Shown here piece after piece: positions 1 to 9,517 of a DNA stretch of 64,000 nucleotides. The notes under the pieces were generated by a model. The model was given only the letters and a program-made list of their open reading frames with translations. It was not told the DNA's origin and searched no databases. Made by a program: the position numbers and the translations under genes. Location of the stretch: contig NC_021294.1 in the NCBI RefSeq assembly GCF_000402035.1, positions 1,401,357 to 1,465,356 on the forward strand, in the 5' to 3' direction. Each line of letters opens with the position of its first letter. Within the stretch, counting starts at the first letter, position 1. This stretch comes from Caballeronia insecticola (GTDB lineage: Bacteria; Pseudomonadota; Gammaproteobacteria; Burkholderiales; Burkholderiaceae).

Positions 1-63
1 TGCCCTTGCTAGCGTGGACGATTCGTGATCGTTGCAATATCGACGCACCCGTCGATCGAACCG

Positions 64-1041
64 ATGCCCGCTCCTCAAGACTTCCATTTCCTGCTGCTGC
101 CCGAGTTTTCGTCGATCGGATTCATGTCCGCGATCGAGCCTTTGCGCGTCGCCAACCGCTTTGCGGGCGAGTTGTATCGCTGGCATATCGTGTCCGCCGA
201 TGGCGGGCCGGTAGCCGCGAGCAACGGCATCTCGCTTAACGCGGAATGCGCATTCGACGAAGTCGCCGATGCGCGCACCGTGTTCGTCGTATCGGGCTTC
301 GAGCCGCTTTCGAGCTACACGCGCGCGATCGGCGACTGGCTCCGGCGCCTCGACCGCGCGGGCGCCACGCTCGGCGGCATCGACACCGGCAGCTTCATCC
401 TCGCGGAGAGCGGACTGCTCGCGGGCAAGCGCGCGACCTTGCACTGGGAAGCGGCGGCGGCGTTCGCGGAGCAATATCCGGACATCGAGACGAGTCAGGA
501 ACTCTTCGAGATCGACACGCGCCGCATCACGTGCGCGGGCGGCACGGCATCCATCGACATGATGCTCGACCTGATCGCGCGCGAGCACGGCGCGAGCCTC
601 GCCGCGCAAGTCTCCGAGCAGTTCGTGCTGGGACGTATCCGGCAACGTTCGGATCATCAGCGTTTGCAGATCGCGGCGCGTTACGGCATCCATAACCGCA
701 AGTTGATTCAGGTGATCGGCGTGATGGAGCAGAACATGGAGGAGCCGCTCTCGCCCGATGCGCTCGCCGAATCGATCGGCGTAACGCGGCGTCAGCTCGA
801 ACGGCTGTTCTGCTCGGCGATGAAAGACACGCCCACGCATTTCTATCTCGGTCTGCGGCTCACGCGTGCGCGCGAGCTGCTTCAGCAGACCGATATGTCG
901 ATACTCGCCGTATGCGTCGCGTGCGGCTTCGAATCGCCGTCGCATTTTTCGCGGACGTATCGCGCGCGTTTCGGCACGAGCCCGCGACAGGATCGCAGTG
1001 CACGGCGCGGCGTGGTTCCTGTGCGGCTTGTGGCGGCTTAG
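64..1041 (+). CDS. GlxA-family AraC-type transcriptional regulator
   Basis: The protein is 325 aa. The N-terminal half is a DJ-1/PfpI-like (amidotransferase-like) domain and the last ~100 residues carry two AraC helix-turn-helix motifs ending in a typical GFESPSHFSRTYRARFG stretch. This is the architecture of GbdR, CdhR, SouR and ArgR. I chose the ATG at 64 because it matches the family N-terminus; an in-frame GTG at 25 is possible and a stop codon lies at 10-12. At the nucleophile elbow the motif reads IDTG, so Asp stands where the other three paralogs in this window have Cys (CTG). The gene converges on the porin and the stop codons overlap. A role in betaine, carnitine or amino-acid control is inferred from family and location only. 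Confidence 0.88.
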   Translation: MPAPQDFHFLLLPEFSSIGFMSAIEPLRVANRFAGELYRWHIVSADGGPVAASNGISLNAECAFDEVADARTVFVVSGFEPLSSYTRAIGDWLRRLDRAGATLGGIDTGSFILAESGLLAGKRATLHWEAAAAFAEQYPDIETSQELFEIDTRRITCAGGTASIDMMLDLIAREHGASLAAQVSEQFVLGRIRQRSDHQRLQIAARYGIHNRKLIQVIGVMEQNMEEPLSPDALAESIGVTRRQLERLFCSAMKDTPTHFYLGLRLTRARELLQQTDMSILAVCVACGFESPSHFSRTYRARFGTSPRQDRSARRGVVPVRLVAA

Positions 1042-2210
1042 AAGGAATGCCGCATACCAATACGCACGTCGGCCTGCGTATTCGACGACGACGGCGTAAA
1101 GCTATAGCCGATCACCGCATCGATCGGGCCGGAAGCGCGCAGATAGTCGCCGGAGATATAAACATCCGTGCGCTTCGAGAGCAGATAGTGCAGCCCGAGC
1201 GAGCCCTGATTCCAGTGATTGCCTTCGAAACGCGTGTGCTGATAGCCGCCGTAGAGCATCACGTCGGGCCTGAACGTGTATGACGCGCCGGCTTCGTAGA
1301 CCTTCATGTAGGACGTCACGCCGAGCCCTTTGATGGCGGTCCATGTGAAGTTGCCCGACAACATCACGTCGCCGATGGTCCACGCGCCGCCGACCGCGAG
1401 CGCGCCTTGCTTATCGACCGGAAACGCGTTCGCGCTGTAGAGATCGGTGACGGCGCCCGTTGCAGGATCGACGGTTACGGTCGGCTGGCCGAGGAAGCTG
1501 CGCGCGCCGATCATCGCATACGGATCGAACGCATAGATGCCGTTCGGATTGTTGAGCTGCGTATAGGCGACGCCCAAATTGAAGGTGTTTGCGGCGTAAT
1601 GGCCGCCCACGCTCCACGCGCTGTTGCGATGAAAATTGCCCGCGACATTGCCGAACGAATACATGCCGCCGAACGTAAAGCCGCCGAAGTTATTGGAGAG
1701 AAACTTGATCGAGTTCGGCAGGCGGTCGCCGTTCATGCGGTCGAAGTCGCCCTGATGGATCGCATAGCCGCTCGCCCACGCCGAGATGTTGTAGAGGTAG
1801 ACGAACTCTTCGGTCATGTCGAGCTGATTGCCGAGCGAGAGCGTGCCCCACTGATTCTTCAAACCGACATACGCCTGCCGCCCGAACTCCGAGCCGCCGA
1901 ACGCGTATTGACCGTTGCCGAGGTGAAAGCCCGACTCCAGCACGAAGACCGCCTGCAAGCCGCCGCCGAGATCCTCGACGCCGCGAAAGCCAATGCGGTT
2001 GCCGTAAGAGATGCCATCGTCGAACTTGACGACGTGCGAGCCGCCCGTGTTGCTCACCCAGGTGATGCCCGCATCGAGAATGCCGTAGAGCGTCACGCTG
2101 CTTTGAGCATGCGCTTGCGTGGACGCGAGGGCTGCGCCCGCAGCGACCGCAATGCCTGCGATTGTGTTTGCGCGTGCCCGGGCCGCGCTCGCGGCAAGTG
2201 CTTTTCTCAT
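1038..2210 (-). CDS. Gram-negative porin (OmpC/Omp32 type)
   Basis: The precursor is 390 aa. A signal peptide (residues 1 to about 35, ending AHA before QSSVTLYG) is followed by a start typical of Burkholderiales trimeric porins (SSVTLYGILDAGI). The chain is rich in amphipathic Gly/Asn/Tyr strands and ends RHSF, with the terminal Phe used as the outer-membrane assembly signal. I chose the ATG at 2210 because it immediately precedes the signal peptide; the open frame upstream has no membrane-protein character. It should form a general diffusion pore in the outer membrane. Its place next to a GlxA regulator and a choline-type binding protein makes it a candidate outer-membrane port for quaternary amines, but no residue shows specificity. 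Confidence 0.9.
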   Translation of the reverse strand: MRKALAASAARARANTIAGIAVAAGAALASTQAHAQSSVTLYGILDAGITWVSNTGGSHVVKFDDGISYGNRIGFRGVEDLGGGLQAVFVLESGFHLGNGQYAFGGSEFGRQAYVGLKNQWGTLSLGNQLDMTEEFVYLYNISAWASGYAIHQGDFDRMNGDRLPNSIKFLSNNFGGFTFGGMYSFGNVAGNFHRNSAWSVGGHYAANTFNLGVAYTQLNNPNGIYAFDPYAMIGARSFLGQPTVTVDPATGAVTDLYSANAFPVDKQGALAVGGAWTIGDVMLSGNFTWTAIKGLGVTSYMKVYEAGASYTFRPDVMLYGGYQHTRFEGNHWNQGSLGLHYLLSKRTDVYISGDYLRASGPIDAVIGYSFTPSSSNTQADVRIGMRHSF

Positions 2211-2442
2211 GTGCTGGTCCTTTGCTCGTCTTGATGTGTCTGTCATTGGAATAAGCGATGCCCTGCCTCGCACGCATCGCGTGAAAGCATGTCGCATGAC
2301 TTGCCGGGAACTGCGGAAGACTGCCGCCGACTGCGCTCGACCTGCTGCGCGGCGCATCGAAACGTCGCGCCGATGACGTAAAAATAAGGCCCCATATATG
2401 TCGCGGCTCGACTGAGTGCGACGAAAATCTGTCCAGTTGCGA

Positions 2443-2468
2443 CCCATCCCGCCGGGGCGCGGGATGGG
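2443..2468 (-). terminator. 10-bp GC-rich hairpin downstream of the choX-like gene
   Basis: CCCATCCCGC at 2443-2452 pairs perfectly with GCGGGATGGG at 2459-2468 across a 6-nt loop. It lies just past the stop of the minus-strand binding-protein gene. No T-run follows on the minus strand, so it may be a 3'-end stabiliser or a weak terminator rather than a classical one. Confidence 0.45.
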
Positions 2469-2481
2469 CGCATTCGATTCG

Positions 2482-3429
2482 CTACTTCGTGCCCAGCGCG
2501 GTTTGTACGGCTTCGAGTCCGTTGCCGCCGCTTGCCGTGGTCACGCCATCGAGCCACGACTTCAGCAACTCGGGATGATGCTTCAGCGCATCCGTTGCGG
2601 CGGCATCGACATTGGTCTTCTTTTCCAGCACGTCGGTGATCACGCCGTTCTCCAGATCGACGTTGAACGTCATCTGCCTGAAGAGCCGCGCGACGTTGGG
2701 ACACTGCTGCTCGTAGCCGCTGCGCGAGACCGTATTGACCGTCGCGCCGCCGTAGTTCGGACCGAAGTACTTGTCGCCGCCGTCGAGATAAGCAAGCTTG
2801 AACTTCGTGTTCATCAAATGCGGCTCCCACGCGAGAAACACAATCCACTTCTTCTCGCGCACCGCGCGCTCCACTTGCGTGAGCATCGCCGTTTCGCTCG
2901 ATTCGACCAGCTTCCAGTTGCCGAGACCGAAGGCTTTGTCATCGACCATATGCTTGATGTTCTGGTTCGCCGGCGCGCCGGGCTCGATGCCGTAGATGCG
3001 GCTGTCGAACTTGTCGGCGTTCTTCGCCAGGTCCGCGAACGAATGCACGCCTGCCGCGGCCACGTAATCCGGCACGGCGAGCGTGAACTTCGCGTTGGAG
3101 AGATTCGGGCGCACCACGTCGATGGATTTGTCATCGAAGAAGGGCTTCACGAGCGGCGCCTGCGCGGGCATCCAGTTGCCGAGGAACACGTCGATCTGCC
3201 CTTTCTTCATGCCCTGATACGTGATCGGCACGGACAGGTTCGCAACGTTCTGCCTGTAGCCGAGCGCCTTGAGCACGACGCCGCTCATCGCATTGGTGGC
3301 GTCGATGTCGGTCCAGCCGGGACCGGCCATGCGCACTTGCGTGCACGACTGCGGCTCGGCGGCGAATGCGTGAGACGCCGCGCAGATCAGCGCGGTCGTG
3401 AAAAGCGCACGGATAAAGCCCTTTTTCAT
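2482..3429 (-). CDS. choX: Periplasmic choline/betaine-type ABC substrate-binding protein (orphan, ChoX-like)
   Basis: This is a 315-aa precursor with a signal peptide (about residues 1-23). It belongs to the OpuAC/ChoX family. Four aromatic residues fall in the order of the choline-binding cage known from Sinorhizobium ChoX: W39 (GPGWTDID), W86 (GNWMP), Y122 (PDY) and W201 (AWEPH). The start is 42 nt beyond the betC stop, so the two are probably cotranscribed and the ligand may be choline released from, or present as, choline-O-sulfate. No permease or ATPase gene is adjacent, so it probably docks onto ChoWV encoded at 42958-45031, as orphan binding proteins do with CbcWV in Pseudomonas. The exact ligand is not decided by sequence. 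Confidence 0.88.
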   Translation of the reverse strand: MKKGFIRALFTTALICAASHAFAAEPQSCTQVRMAGPGWTDIDATNAMSGVVLKALGYRQNVANLSVPITYQGMKKGQIDVFLGNWMPAQAPLVKPFFDDKSIDVVRPNLSNAKFTLAVPDYVAAAGVHSFADLAKNADKFDSRIYGIEPGAPANQNIKHMVDDKAFGLGNWKLVESSETAMLTQVERAVREKKWIVFLAWEPHLMNTKFKLAYLDGGDKYFGPNYGGATVNTVSRSGYEQQCPNVARLFRQMTFNVDLENGVITDVLEKKTNVDAAATDALKHHPELLKSWLDGVTTASGGNGLEAVQTALGTK

Positions 3430-3471
3430 GGTGCTTTCCTGTCGATGTGGGGAGTGGGTGTGATCGGATCG

Positions 3472-5007
3472 TCAGTGCTCGACGGCCGGGAAGCGTGCCA
3501 TCGCTTCGAGATCGTCCAGATCGATGTGATTGCGCATGTAACGCTGGCTCGCATCGACATGCGGCTGCCAGTCCCACGACTGGATCGTGCCGCGCGTGGT
3601 CGCCGCAAAGTGAAAATGACGGCGGCGCTGGCTCTTCAGCACGTCCTGATGCAGCGCATCGAGATTCCAGCGCCGCGCGATCTCGTCACGAAACTCGGCC
3701 ACTTGCGCGGCGTAACGTGCGTCACGCGCGAGGTTCTCGCGCTCGAACGGATCGGCCTTCACATCGTAGAGCTGATCGGGATCGACGCTCGCATGGATGA
3801 ACTTGAAGCGCCCGCGCCGGATCATCACGACCGGCGCGATCGCGCCTTCCGCGAGATATTCGCCGATGGCTTCGTCGTGGCCGCCGGTCTCGCGCAAATG
3901 CGGCACGAGGCTTTGACCGTCGATGCTGTCGGGCCATGATGACATCGCTTCGCCGCGCGCGAGTTCGACGAGCGTCGGCAGCACATCGAGATGCGACACC
4001 GAATCTTCCACGCGATGCGCGCGGAACTGCTTCGGCGCATGCACGATCAACGGCACGCGGCAGCCGCCTTCGAAGAAGGTCATCTTGTACCAAAGGCCGC
4101 GCTCGCCGAGCATCTCGCCATGATCCGACGTGACGACGACAATCGTGTCGTCCGCGAGGCCTGCCTGTTCGAGCGCTTCGAGAATCGATGCGAACTGATC
4201 ATCGACATAGGACACCGCGCCGTAGTACGCGCGCCGCGCGTGCCGAACCTGCTGCTCGGTCGGCGGCGTGCGGTCCGCTTCGTAGACATGACGCAGGCGC
4301 TTCGAATGGGGATCGCATGCGTCGAGCGAGTCACGATACGAAGGCATGTCGATTTCGTCGTCGCGATACAGGTCCCAGTACTTGCGCGGGATCGCGTAAG
4401 GATCATGCGGATGCGTAAGCGATGCGACCATCATGAACGGCCGCGCATCCTTGCCTGCGTTGCGCTGGCGCGCGATATCGAAGAGCTTCTGACGCGTGGT
4501 GAACGTTACTTCGTCGTCGAAGTCGAGTTGATTGGTGCGCACGCATGGGCCTGCGTCGATCACGGAACTCATGTTGTGATACCACGAGGGGCGCGCGTCG
4601 AAGTTCTGCCAGTCGGGCGTCCAGCCGAAATCGGCGGGATAGATGTCGGTGGTGAGACGTTCCTCGAAACCGTGCAACTGATCCGCGCCGCAGAAATGCA
4701 TCTTGCCGGAGAGAATCGTGCGATAGCCTTCCGCACGCAGATAATGCGCGAACGTCAGCGTCTCCGACGGAAACTCGGCCGCATTGTCATACGCGCCGAT
4801 CTGCGACGGCAGCTTGCCCGCGAGAAGCGAGAAGCGCGACGGCGCGCACAAAGGGCTCGCGCAATACGCGGAGTCGAACACGACGCCTTCGCGCGCGAGC
4901 GCATCGATGCGCGGCGTCTTCGTCACGCGGTTGCCGTAGGCGGACAGTGCGAAGGGCGTGAGTTGATCGGCCATCAACACCAGGATATTTTGTTTCGTCT
5001 CAAGCAT
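3472..5007 (-). CDS. betC: Choline-sulfatase
   Basis: The protein is 511 aa. It is a type I sulfatase that hydrolyses choline-O-sulfate to choline and sulfate. The formylglycine signature CAPSR lies at residues 54-58, so Cys54 is the residue to be oxidised; Sinorhizobium BetC also uses position 54. The N-terminal metal-binding Asp is in the LMADQ segment, and the C-terminal extension (about residues 460-511, HFHFAATTRGTIQSWDW region) is characteristic of BetC. The ATG at 5007 starts the sulfatase fold directly; the longer open frame upstream overlaps the divergent regulator and is not credible. The gene is divergent from a LysR regulator and upstream of a choX-like gene, the usual choline-sulfate module. 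Confidence 0.96.
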   Translation of the reverse strand: MLETKQNILVLMADQLTPFALSAYGNRVTKTPRIDALAREGVVFDSAYCASPLCAPSRFSLLAGKLPSQIGAYDNAAEFPSETLTFAHYLRAEGYRTILSGKMHFCGADQLHGFEERLTTDIYPADFGWTPDWQNFDARPSWYHNMSSVIDAGPCVRTNQLDFDDEVTFTTRQKLFDIARQRNAGKDARPFMMVASLTHPHDPYAIPRKYWDLYRDDEIDMPSYRDSLDACDPHSKRLRHVYEADRTPPTEQQVRHARRAYYGAVSYVDDQFASILEALEQAGLADDTIVVVTSDHGEMLGERGLWYKMTFFEGGCRVPLIVHAPKQFRAHRVEDSVSHLDVLPTLVELARGEAMSSWPDSIDGQSLVPHLRETGGHDEAIGEYLAEGAIAPVVMIRRGRFKFIHASVDPDQLYDVKADPFERENLARDARYAAQVAEFRDEIARRWNLDALHQDVLKSQRRRHFHFAATTRGTIQSWDWQPHVDASQRYMRNHIDLDDLEAMARFPAVEH

Positions 5008-5111
5008 GAATGCGTGCCTCGAATAGAATCCGTAACAGTCGGCTCGTTCCATGGACGAGCGTCCAGCCTCACTATTGCCGTTCAATTCGCGGCTGTGAAG
5101 ACAGCAATTCG

Positions 5112-5125
5112 TTATGCGTTCATAA
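5112..5125. promoter_or_regulatory. Perfect dyad TTATG-N4-CATAA between betC and its LysR regulator
   Basis: TTATG at 5112-5116 and CATAA at 5121-5125 form a perfect inverted repeat with a 4-bp spacer. It lies 9 bp before the regulator start codon and overlaps the beginning of its AAGGGGG ribosome-binding site. It contains a T-N11-A core of the LysR-box type. The 127-bp divergent region also holds GCCGTTCAATT around 5077-5087, resembling half of the BetI operator at 25314. Assignment to the LysR protein is inference. Confidence 0.45.
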
Positions 5126-5134
5126 GGGGGCGTT

Positions 5135-6046
5135 ATGCCGCGGCCGGATCGTCTGCCGCCCATGCAGGCGTTATTGATGTTCGAATCCGCCGCGCGCCTG
5201 GCAAGTTTCACGGCCGCGGCGCGTGAGCTTGGCTCGACGCAGCCTGCCGTGAGCCAGCGCGTCGTGCAGCTCGAAGAAGCGCTGGGCGCGGCGCTGTTCG
5301 AGCGCGGGCATCGCGGCGTCACGCTCACGGAAGACGGCGTGCGTCTGTTCGAAGCCGTGCGGCAAGGACTCGACGTCATTCGCAGCGCCACAGCCGATAT
5401 CCGTGCCCGCCGCGCGCAACGCACGCTCACGCTGTCGACGGATTTCGGCTTCGCCACGTTCTGGCTGATGCCGCGTCTGCCGCAGTTCAAGGCGCTGATG
5501 CCCGATGTCGACGTGAAGATCATCACATCGCAGAGCATGCCGAGCGCATCGGGCGATCATGCGGATGTCGTGATCGTGTTCGGCGACACGCAGGCCGACT
5601 GGGGCACGCGCAGCGCCGTGAAGCTGTTCGCCGAATGCGTGGTGCCGGTGTGCAGCCCCGCGCTGATCGCGGGCGAGACGACGCCGCGCAATGCCGCCGA
5701 TCTGCTCGCGCTGCCGCTGCTGCATCTGGAACCGACCTTTCCGGAACGCTGGCTTTCGTGGAACGCATGGTTCGAAGCACACGGGCTCGCCGCACCGCCG
5801 ACGCACGGCGGCTTCACCTTCAACAGCTATGCGCTCGTCACGCATGCGGCGGTGATGGGCCAGGGCGTTGCGCTCGGCTGGGCGCCGCTCATCGACGAAC
5901 TGATCGTAACGGGTCAGCTTGTCGCGCTGTGCGATGCGCCGCTTGTCACCGAGCGCGGTTATGTGCTCGTCACGCCGCGCGAGCCGTCGTCCGCGGTGCG
6001 CGCCTTCAGCGAATGGCTGCTCGACGAATGCGAAGTGGTCCGCTGA
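5135..6046 (+). CDS. LysR-family regulator of choline-sulfate utilisation
   Basis: The protein is 303 aa. It has an N-terminal winged helix-turn-helix (about residues 8-66; FTAAARELGSTQPAVSQRV recognition region) and a LysR substrate-binding domain (about 90-300). It is divergent from betC, the standard place for a LysR regulator of its neighbour, so it probably activates betC-choX in response to choline-O-sulfate or choline. A strong ribosome-binding site (AAGGGGG) precedes the ATG. Sequence alone does not show whether the effector is choline sulfate, choline or betaine. Confidence 0.9.
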   Translation: MPRPDRLPPMQALLMFESAARLASFTAAARELGSTQPAVSQRVVQLEEALGAALFERGHRGVTLTEDGVRLFEAVRQGLDVIRSATADIRARRAQRTLTLSTDFGFATFWLMPRLPQFKALMPDVDVKIITSQSMPSASGDHADVVIVFGDTQADWGTRSAVKLFAECVVPVCSPALIAGETTPRNAADLLALPLLHLEPTFPERWLSWNAWFEAHGLAAPPTHGGFTFNSYALVTHAAVMGQGVALGWAPLIDELIVTGQLVALCDAPLVTERGYVLVTPREPSSAVRAFSEWLLDECEVVR

Positions 6047-6165
6047 CGCTTTCGTACTAGCTGCGCGGCGGTTCGCTTCTATCCGCGCGCTGCCTGCGTT
6101 TGCTCTACTAGCGTGTACGTTCGCCGCATGTCGCGGCGCTGCGATCATTCGAATGTGGAGCACGC

Positions 6166-7041
6166 ATGGCAGCCGATTCCCGCTTTGATCAACTGGTGCT
6201 TACCGTTTCGTGCCCGAGCGCGGCGGGACAGGTGGCCGCCATCGTCGGCTTTCTTGAGCGGCATCACGGTTATATCGACGAATTCACTGTCTTCGACGAC
6301 GACCTGAGCGAACGCTTCTTCGTGCGCTGCGTGTTCCATGCCGCGCGGGCAAATGAAACGCTCGATCTGCCGATGCTCAAGCGCGAGTTCGAACCGATTG
6401 CCGAGCGCTTTTCGATGACGTGGGCCATGCACGACCTCGCCGTCAAACCGAAGGTGCTCATCATGGTGTCGAAGCTGGAGCACTGTTTGGCGGATTTGCT
6501 GTTCCGCTGGCGCATGGGCGAATTGCAGATGGATATCGTCGGGATAGGGTCGAATCATGCCGACCTTGCACCGCTTGCCGAGCAACATGGGCTGCGGTTT
6601 CATCATCTGCCTGTCACGGCCGATACGAAGCCGCAGCAGGAAGCGCGCTTACTCGATTTATTCGAATCGTCCGGTGCGGAATTGATGGTGCTCGCGCGCT
6701 ACATGCAGATTCTTTCGGGCGCGACGAGCCGAAAGCTCGCGGGCCGGGCGATCAATATTCATCATTCGTTTCTGCCGGGCTTCAAGGGCGCGAAGCCCTA
6801 TCATCAGGCGCATACGCGCGGCGTCAAACTTATCGGCGCGACGGCGCACTTCGTAACAGACGATCTCGATGAAGGCCCGATCATCGAACAGGAAGTCGAG
6901 CGGGTCGATCACGCCTATAGTCCGGAACGCCTGCTCGCGACGGGCCGCGATGTGGAGTGCATCACGCTGGCGCGCGCCGTGAAGGCGTTCATCGAACGGC
7001 GGGTGTTCATCAACGGGGAGAGGACGGTGGTACTCAGATGA
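6166..7041 (+). CDS. purU: Formyltetrahydrofolate deformylase
   Basis: The protein is 291 aa. It hydrolyses 10-formyl-THF to formate and THF. An N-terminal ACT domain (about residues 8-90, starting with the CPSAAGQVAAI stretch) is followed by a formyltransferase-like catalytic domain with N197-I-H199-HSFLPGFKG and D235 in the LDEGPII motif, matching the Asn/His/Asp catalytic set of the family. The upstream region contains only a 119-bp gap after the LysR gene. Next to glycine-betaine genes the role is to recycle THF loaded with one-carbon units by sarcosine oxidase and glycine metabolism, as with purU2 in the Pseudomonas gbc/dgc/sox region. Confidence 0.95.
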   Translation: MAADSRFDQLVLTVSCPSAAGQVAAIVGFLERHHGYIDEFTVFDDDLSERFFVRCVFHAARANETLDLPMLKREFEPIAERFSMTWAMHDLAVKPKVLIMVSKLEHCLADLLFRWRMGELQMDIVGIGSNHADLAPLAEQHGLRFHHLPVTADTKPQQEARLLDLFESSGAELMVLARYMQILSGATSRKLAGRAINIHHSFLPGFKGAKPYHQAHTRGVKLIGATAHFVTDDLDEGPIIEQEVERVDHAYSPERLLATGRDVECITLARAVKAFIERRVFINGERTVVLR

Positions 7042-7062
7042 CGCACTCGCCCTCTCTATCCC

Positions 7063-8103
7063 TTATTTAGCGGGGGCCGCGTCGAACGAGGCCGCGCGCG
7101 CCGCTTCGCCCGGCTGGGTGAACACGCGGTCGCGTAGCTGCTGGATGCTCTGCTCGCGTGCCTGAGGCGACTGCGCGCTCGCGTCGATCTGAGCGCGCTG
7201 GGCAGCGTACGCGTCGTACTTTGCCTGCCACGCCAGGTCGTCGCGCCGGTTCTGCGCGACGCGATCCGCTGCATCGGCGCCAATTGTCTGCACCAGCGAA
7301 TCGCGGAGTTGATCCGGCGAACCGTTCGCGGCTTGCGCACTCGCGACCTGGTCGATGAGCGCCTGATCGTGCTTCGCCGCCGCACGCAACTCGCGCTCAT
7401 CGGCAGGCAAAGCCTCATCCAGTGCATCCAGTTCCGCGGCCTTCTGTTGCGCGCTCAACGACGGATTCTGCATCAGCGCGATACGCGCCGCATCGTTTCG
7501 CTGCACCGCGAGTTCGCGGCCGAAGAACGCGTCTGCCCAATCGCCCATCTCGCGCGTCGCAAGCGATTCGCGTTGCGTGAGCGCGTTCAGCACTTGAGCG
7601 ACATCGATTTTTTGCGATGTACCGTCCGCCTTGGCGTCCGACGGAGCACCGCCCTGTTGCAAATCGCCGATGCCCTTCAGATACCGTTTATACCGATGCC
7701 ACACGTCGAGCGCCTCGCTTTGCGCGGGCGTAGCGTCGAGTTGTGCGGCAATCTCGCGCTCGACCAATGCGTCGAGTTCCTCGGGCTTCAGATCGCTTTG
7801 CGCGTTGAGGCAGTAGTCGAAGAACTCCCGAACGGCACGAACTTTCATCAGACGACCGTGCTCATCGAGCGGCAGCCGCGGCGCGCTCGAACCTGCGAGT
7901 GACCTCGGCAGCCCGTTCTTCGCCGCCGTCAGGTCACGGCCGTCGTCTTCCATCGACGAACTCGACGCACCCGGAGCTTGTGCATTCGTCATCGTTCCGG
8001 GCGTGTTCGCCGAGGTGTGGACGGAGCGCCAGTACCACACGCCCGCCACTACCGCGCTCACCACGGCGACGCCGAGACACGTACGCTGAAACCGCGTCGC
8101 CAT
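7063..8103 (-). CDS. lifO: Lipase-specific foldase (lipase chaperone)
   Basis: The protein is 346 aa. An N-terminal membrane anchor (about residues 8-26) is followed by a low-complexity Ala/Ser/Pro linker (about 30-75) and the mostly helical foldase domain. The signature R92-E-F-F95-D96-Y97-C-L corresponds to the conserved RxxFDY motif needed for lipase activation. It starts 3 nt after the lipase stop, so the two are cotranscribed and translationally linked. It acts in the periplasm, folding the lipase before type II secretion. The gene converges on purU with a 21-bp gap. Confidence 0.95.
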   Translation of the reverse strand: MATRFQRTCLGVAVVSAVVAGVWYWRSVHTSANTPGTMTNAQAPGASSSSMEDDGRDLTAAKNGLPRSLAGSSAPRLPLDEHGRLMKVRAVREFFDYCLNAQSDLKPEELDALVEREIAAQLDATPAQSEALDVWHRYKRYLKGIGDLQQGGAPSDAKADGTSQKIDVAQVLNALTQRESLATREMGDWADAFFGRELAVQRNDAARIALMQNPSLSAQQKAAELDALDEALPADERELRAAAKHDQALIDQVASAQAANGSPDQLRDSLVQTIGADAADRVAQNRRDDLAWQAKYDAYAAQRAQIDASAQSPQAREQSIQQLRDRVFTQPGEAARAASFDAAPAK

Positions 8104-8106
8104 GAT

Positions 8107-9258
<1,152 letters not shown>

Positions 9259-9312
9259 TCAAGTCGGATAACTCTGAAATGCCGATTGCGCATCAAATTA
9301 TGGCCAAGCGCC

Positions 9313-9341
9313 AAAAAAAAACGCGAAGCGCAGGCTTCGCG
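9313..9341 (-). terminator. Rho-independent terminator (second of two)
   Basis: An 8-bp perfect stem, CGCGAAGC at 9322-9329 with GCTTCGCG at 9334-9341, closes a GCAG loop. On the minus strand it is followed by nine T residues (A-run at 9313-9321 on the plus strand). Confidence 0.85.
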
Positions 9342-9460
9342 GTGTGCATCGTTCAGATACTTTCGGCTTATTTCATCCAATGCTGCATACGGTCCATTGC
9401 CATGTTGTGTGACGACGGGCCCGAAAATCACGGACACCTGAACTCGCCGTCCACGCAAAC

Positions 9461-9493
9461 AAAAAAAGCGCCGCAGGTATCCCTACGACGCTT
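9461..9493 (-). terminator. Rho-independent terminator of the gbcAB/binding-protein unit
   Basis: A 12-bp stem (9466-9477 with 9482-9493, two G-U pairs in the RNA) with a 4-nt loop is followed on the minus strand by a run of seven T. It lies 25 bp past the stop of the binding-protein gene, ending the long betaine-catabolic run. Confidence 0.92.
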
Positions 9494-9517
9494 CAGCGTT
9501 GCCCAACGCCCAAAAAC

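Noticed and set aside
1407..2234. Long plus-strand reading frames opposite the porin, choX and betC genes
   Set aside because: They are GC-rich shadow frames: proteins are Arg/Ala/His-rich without domains, and the opposite strand carries clear genes.
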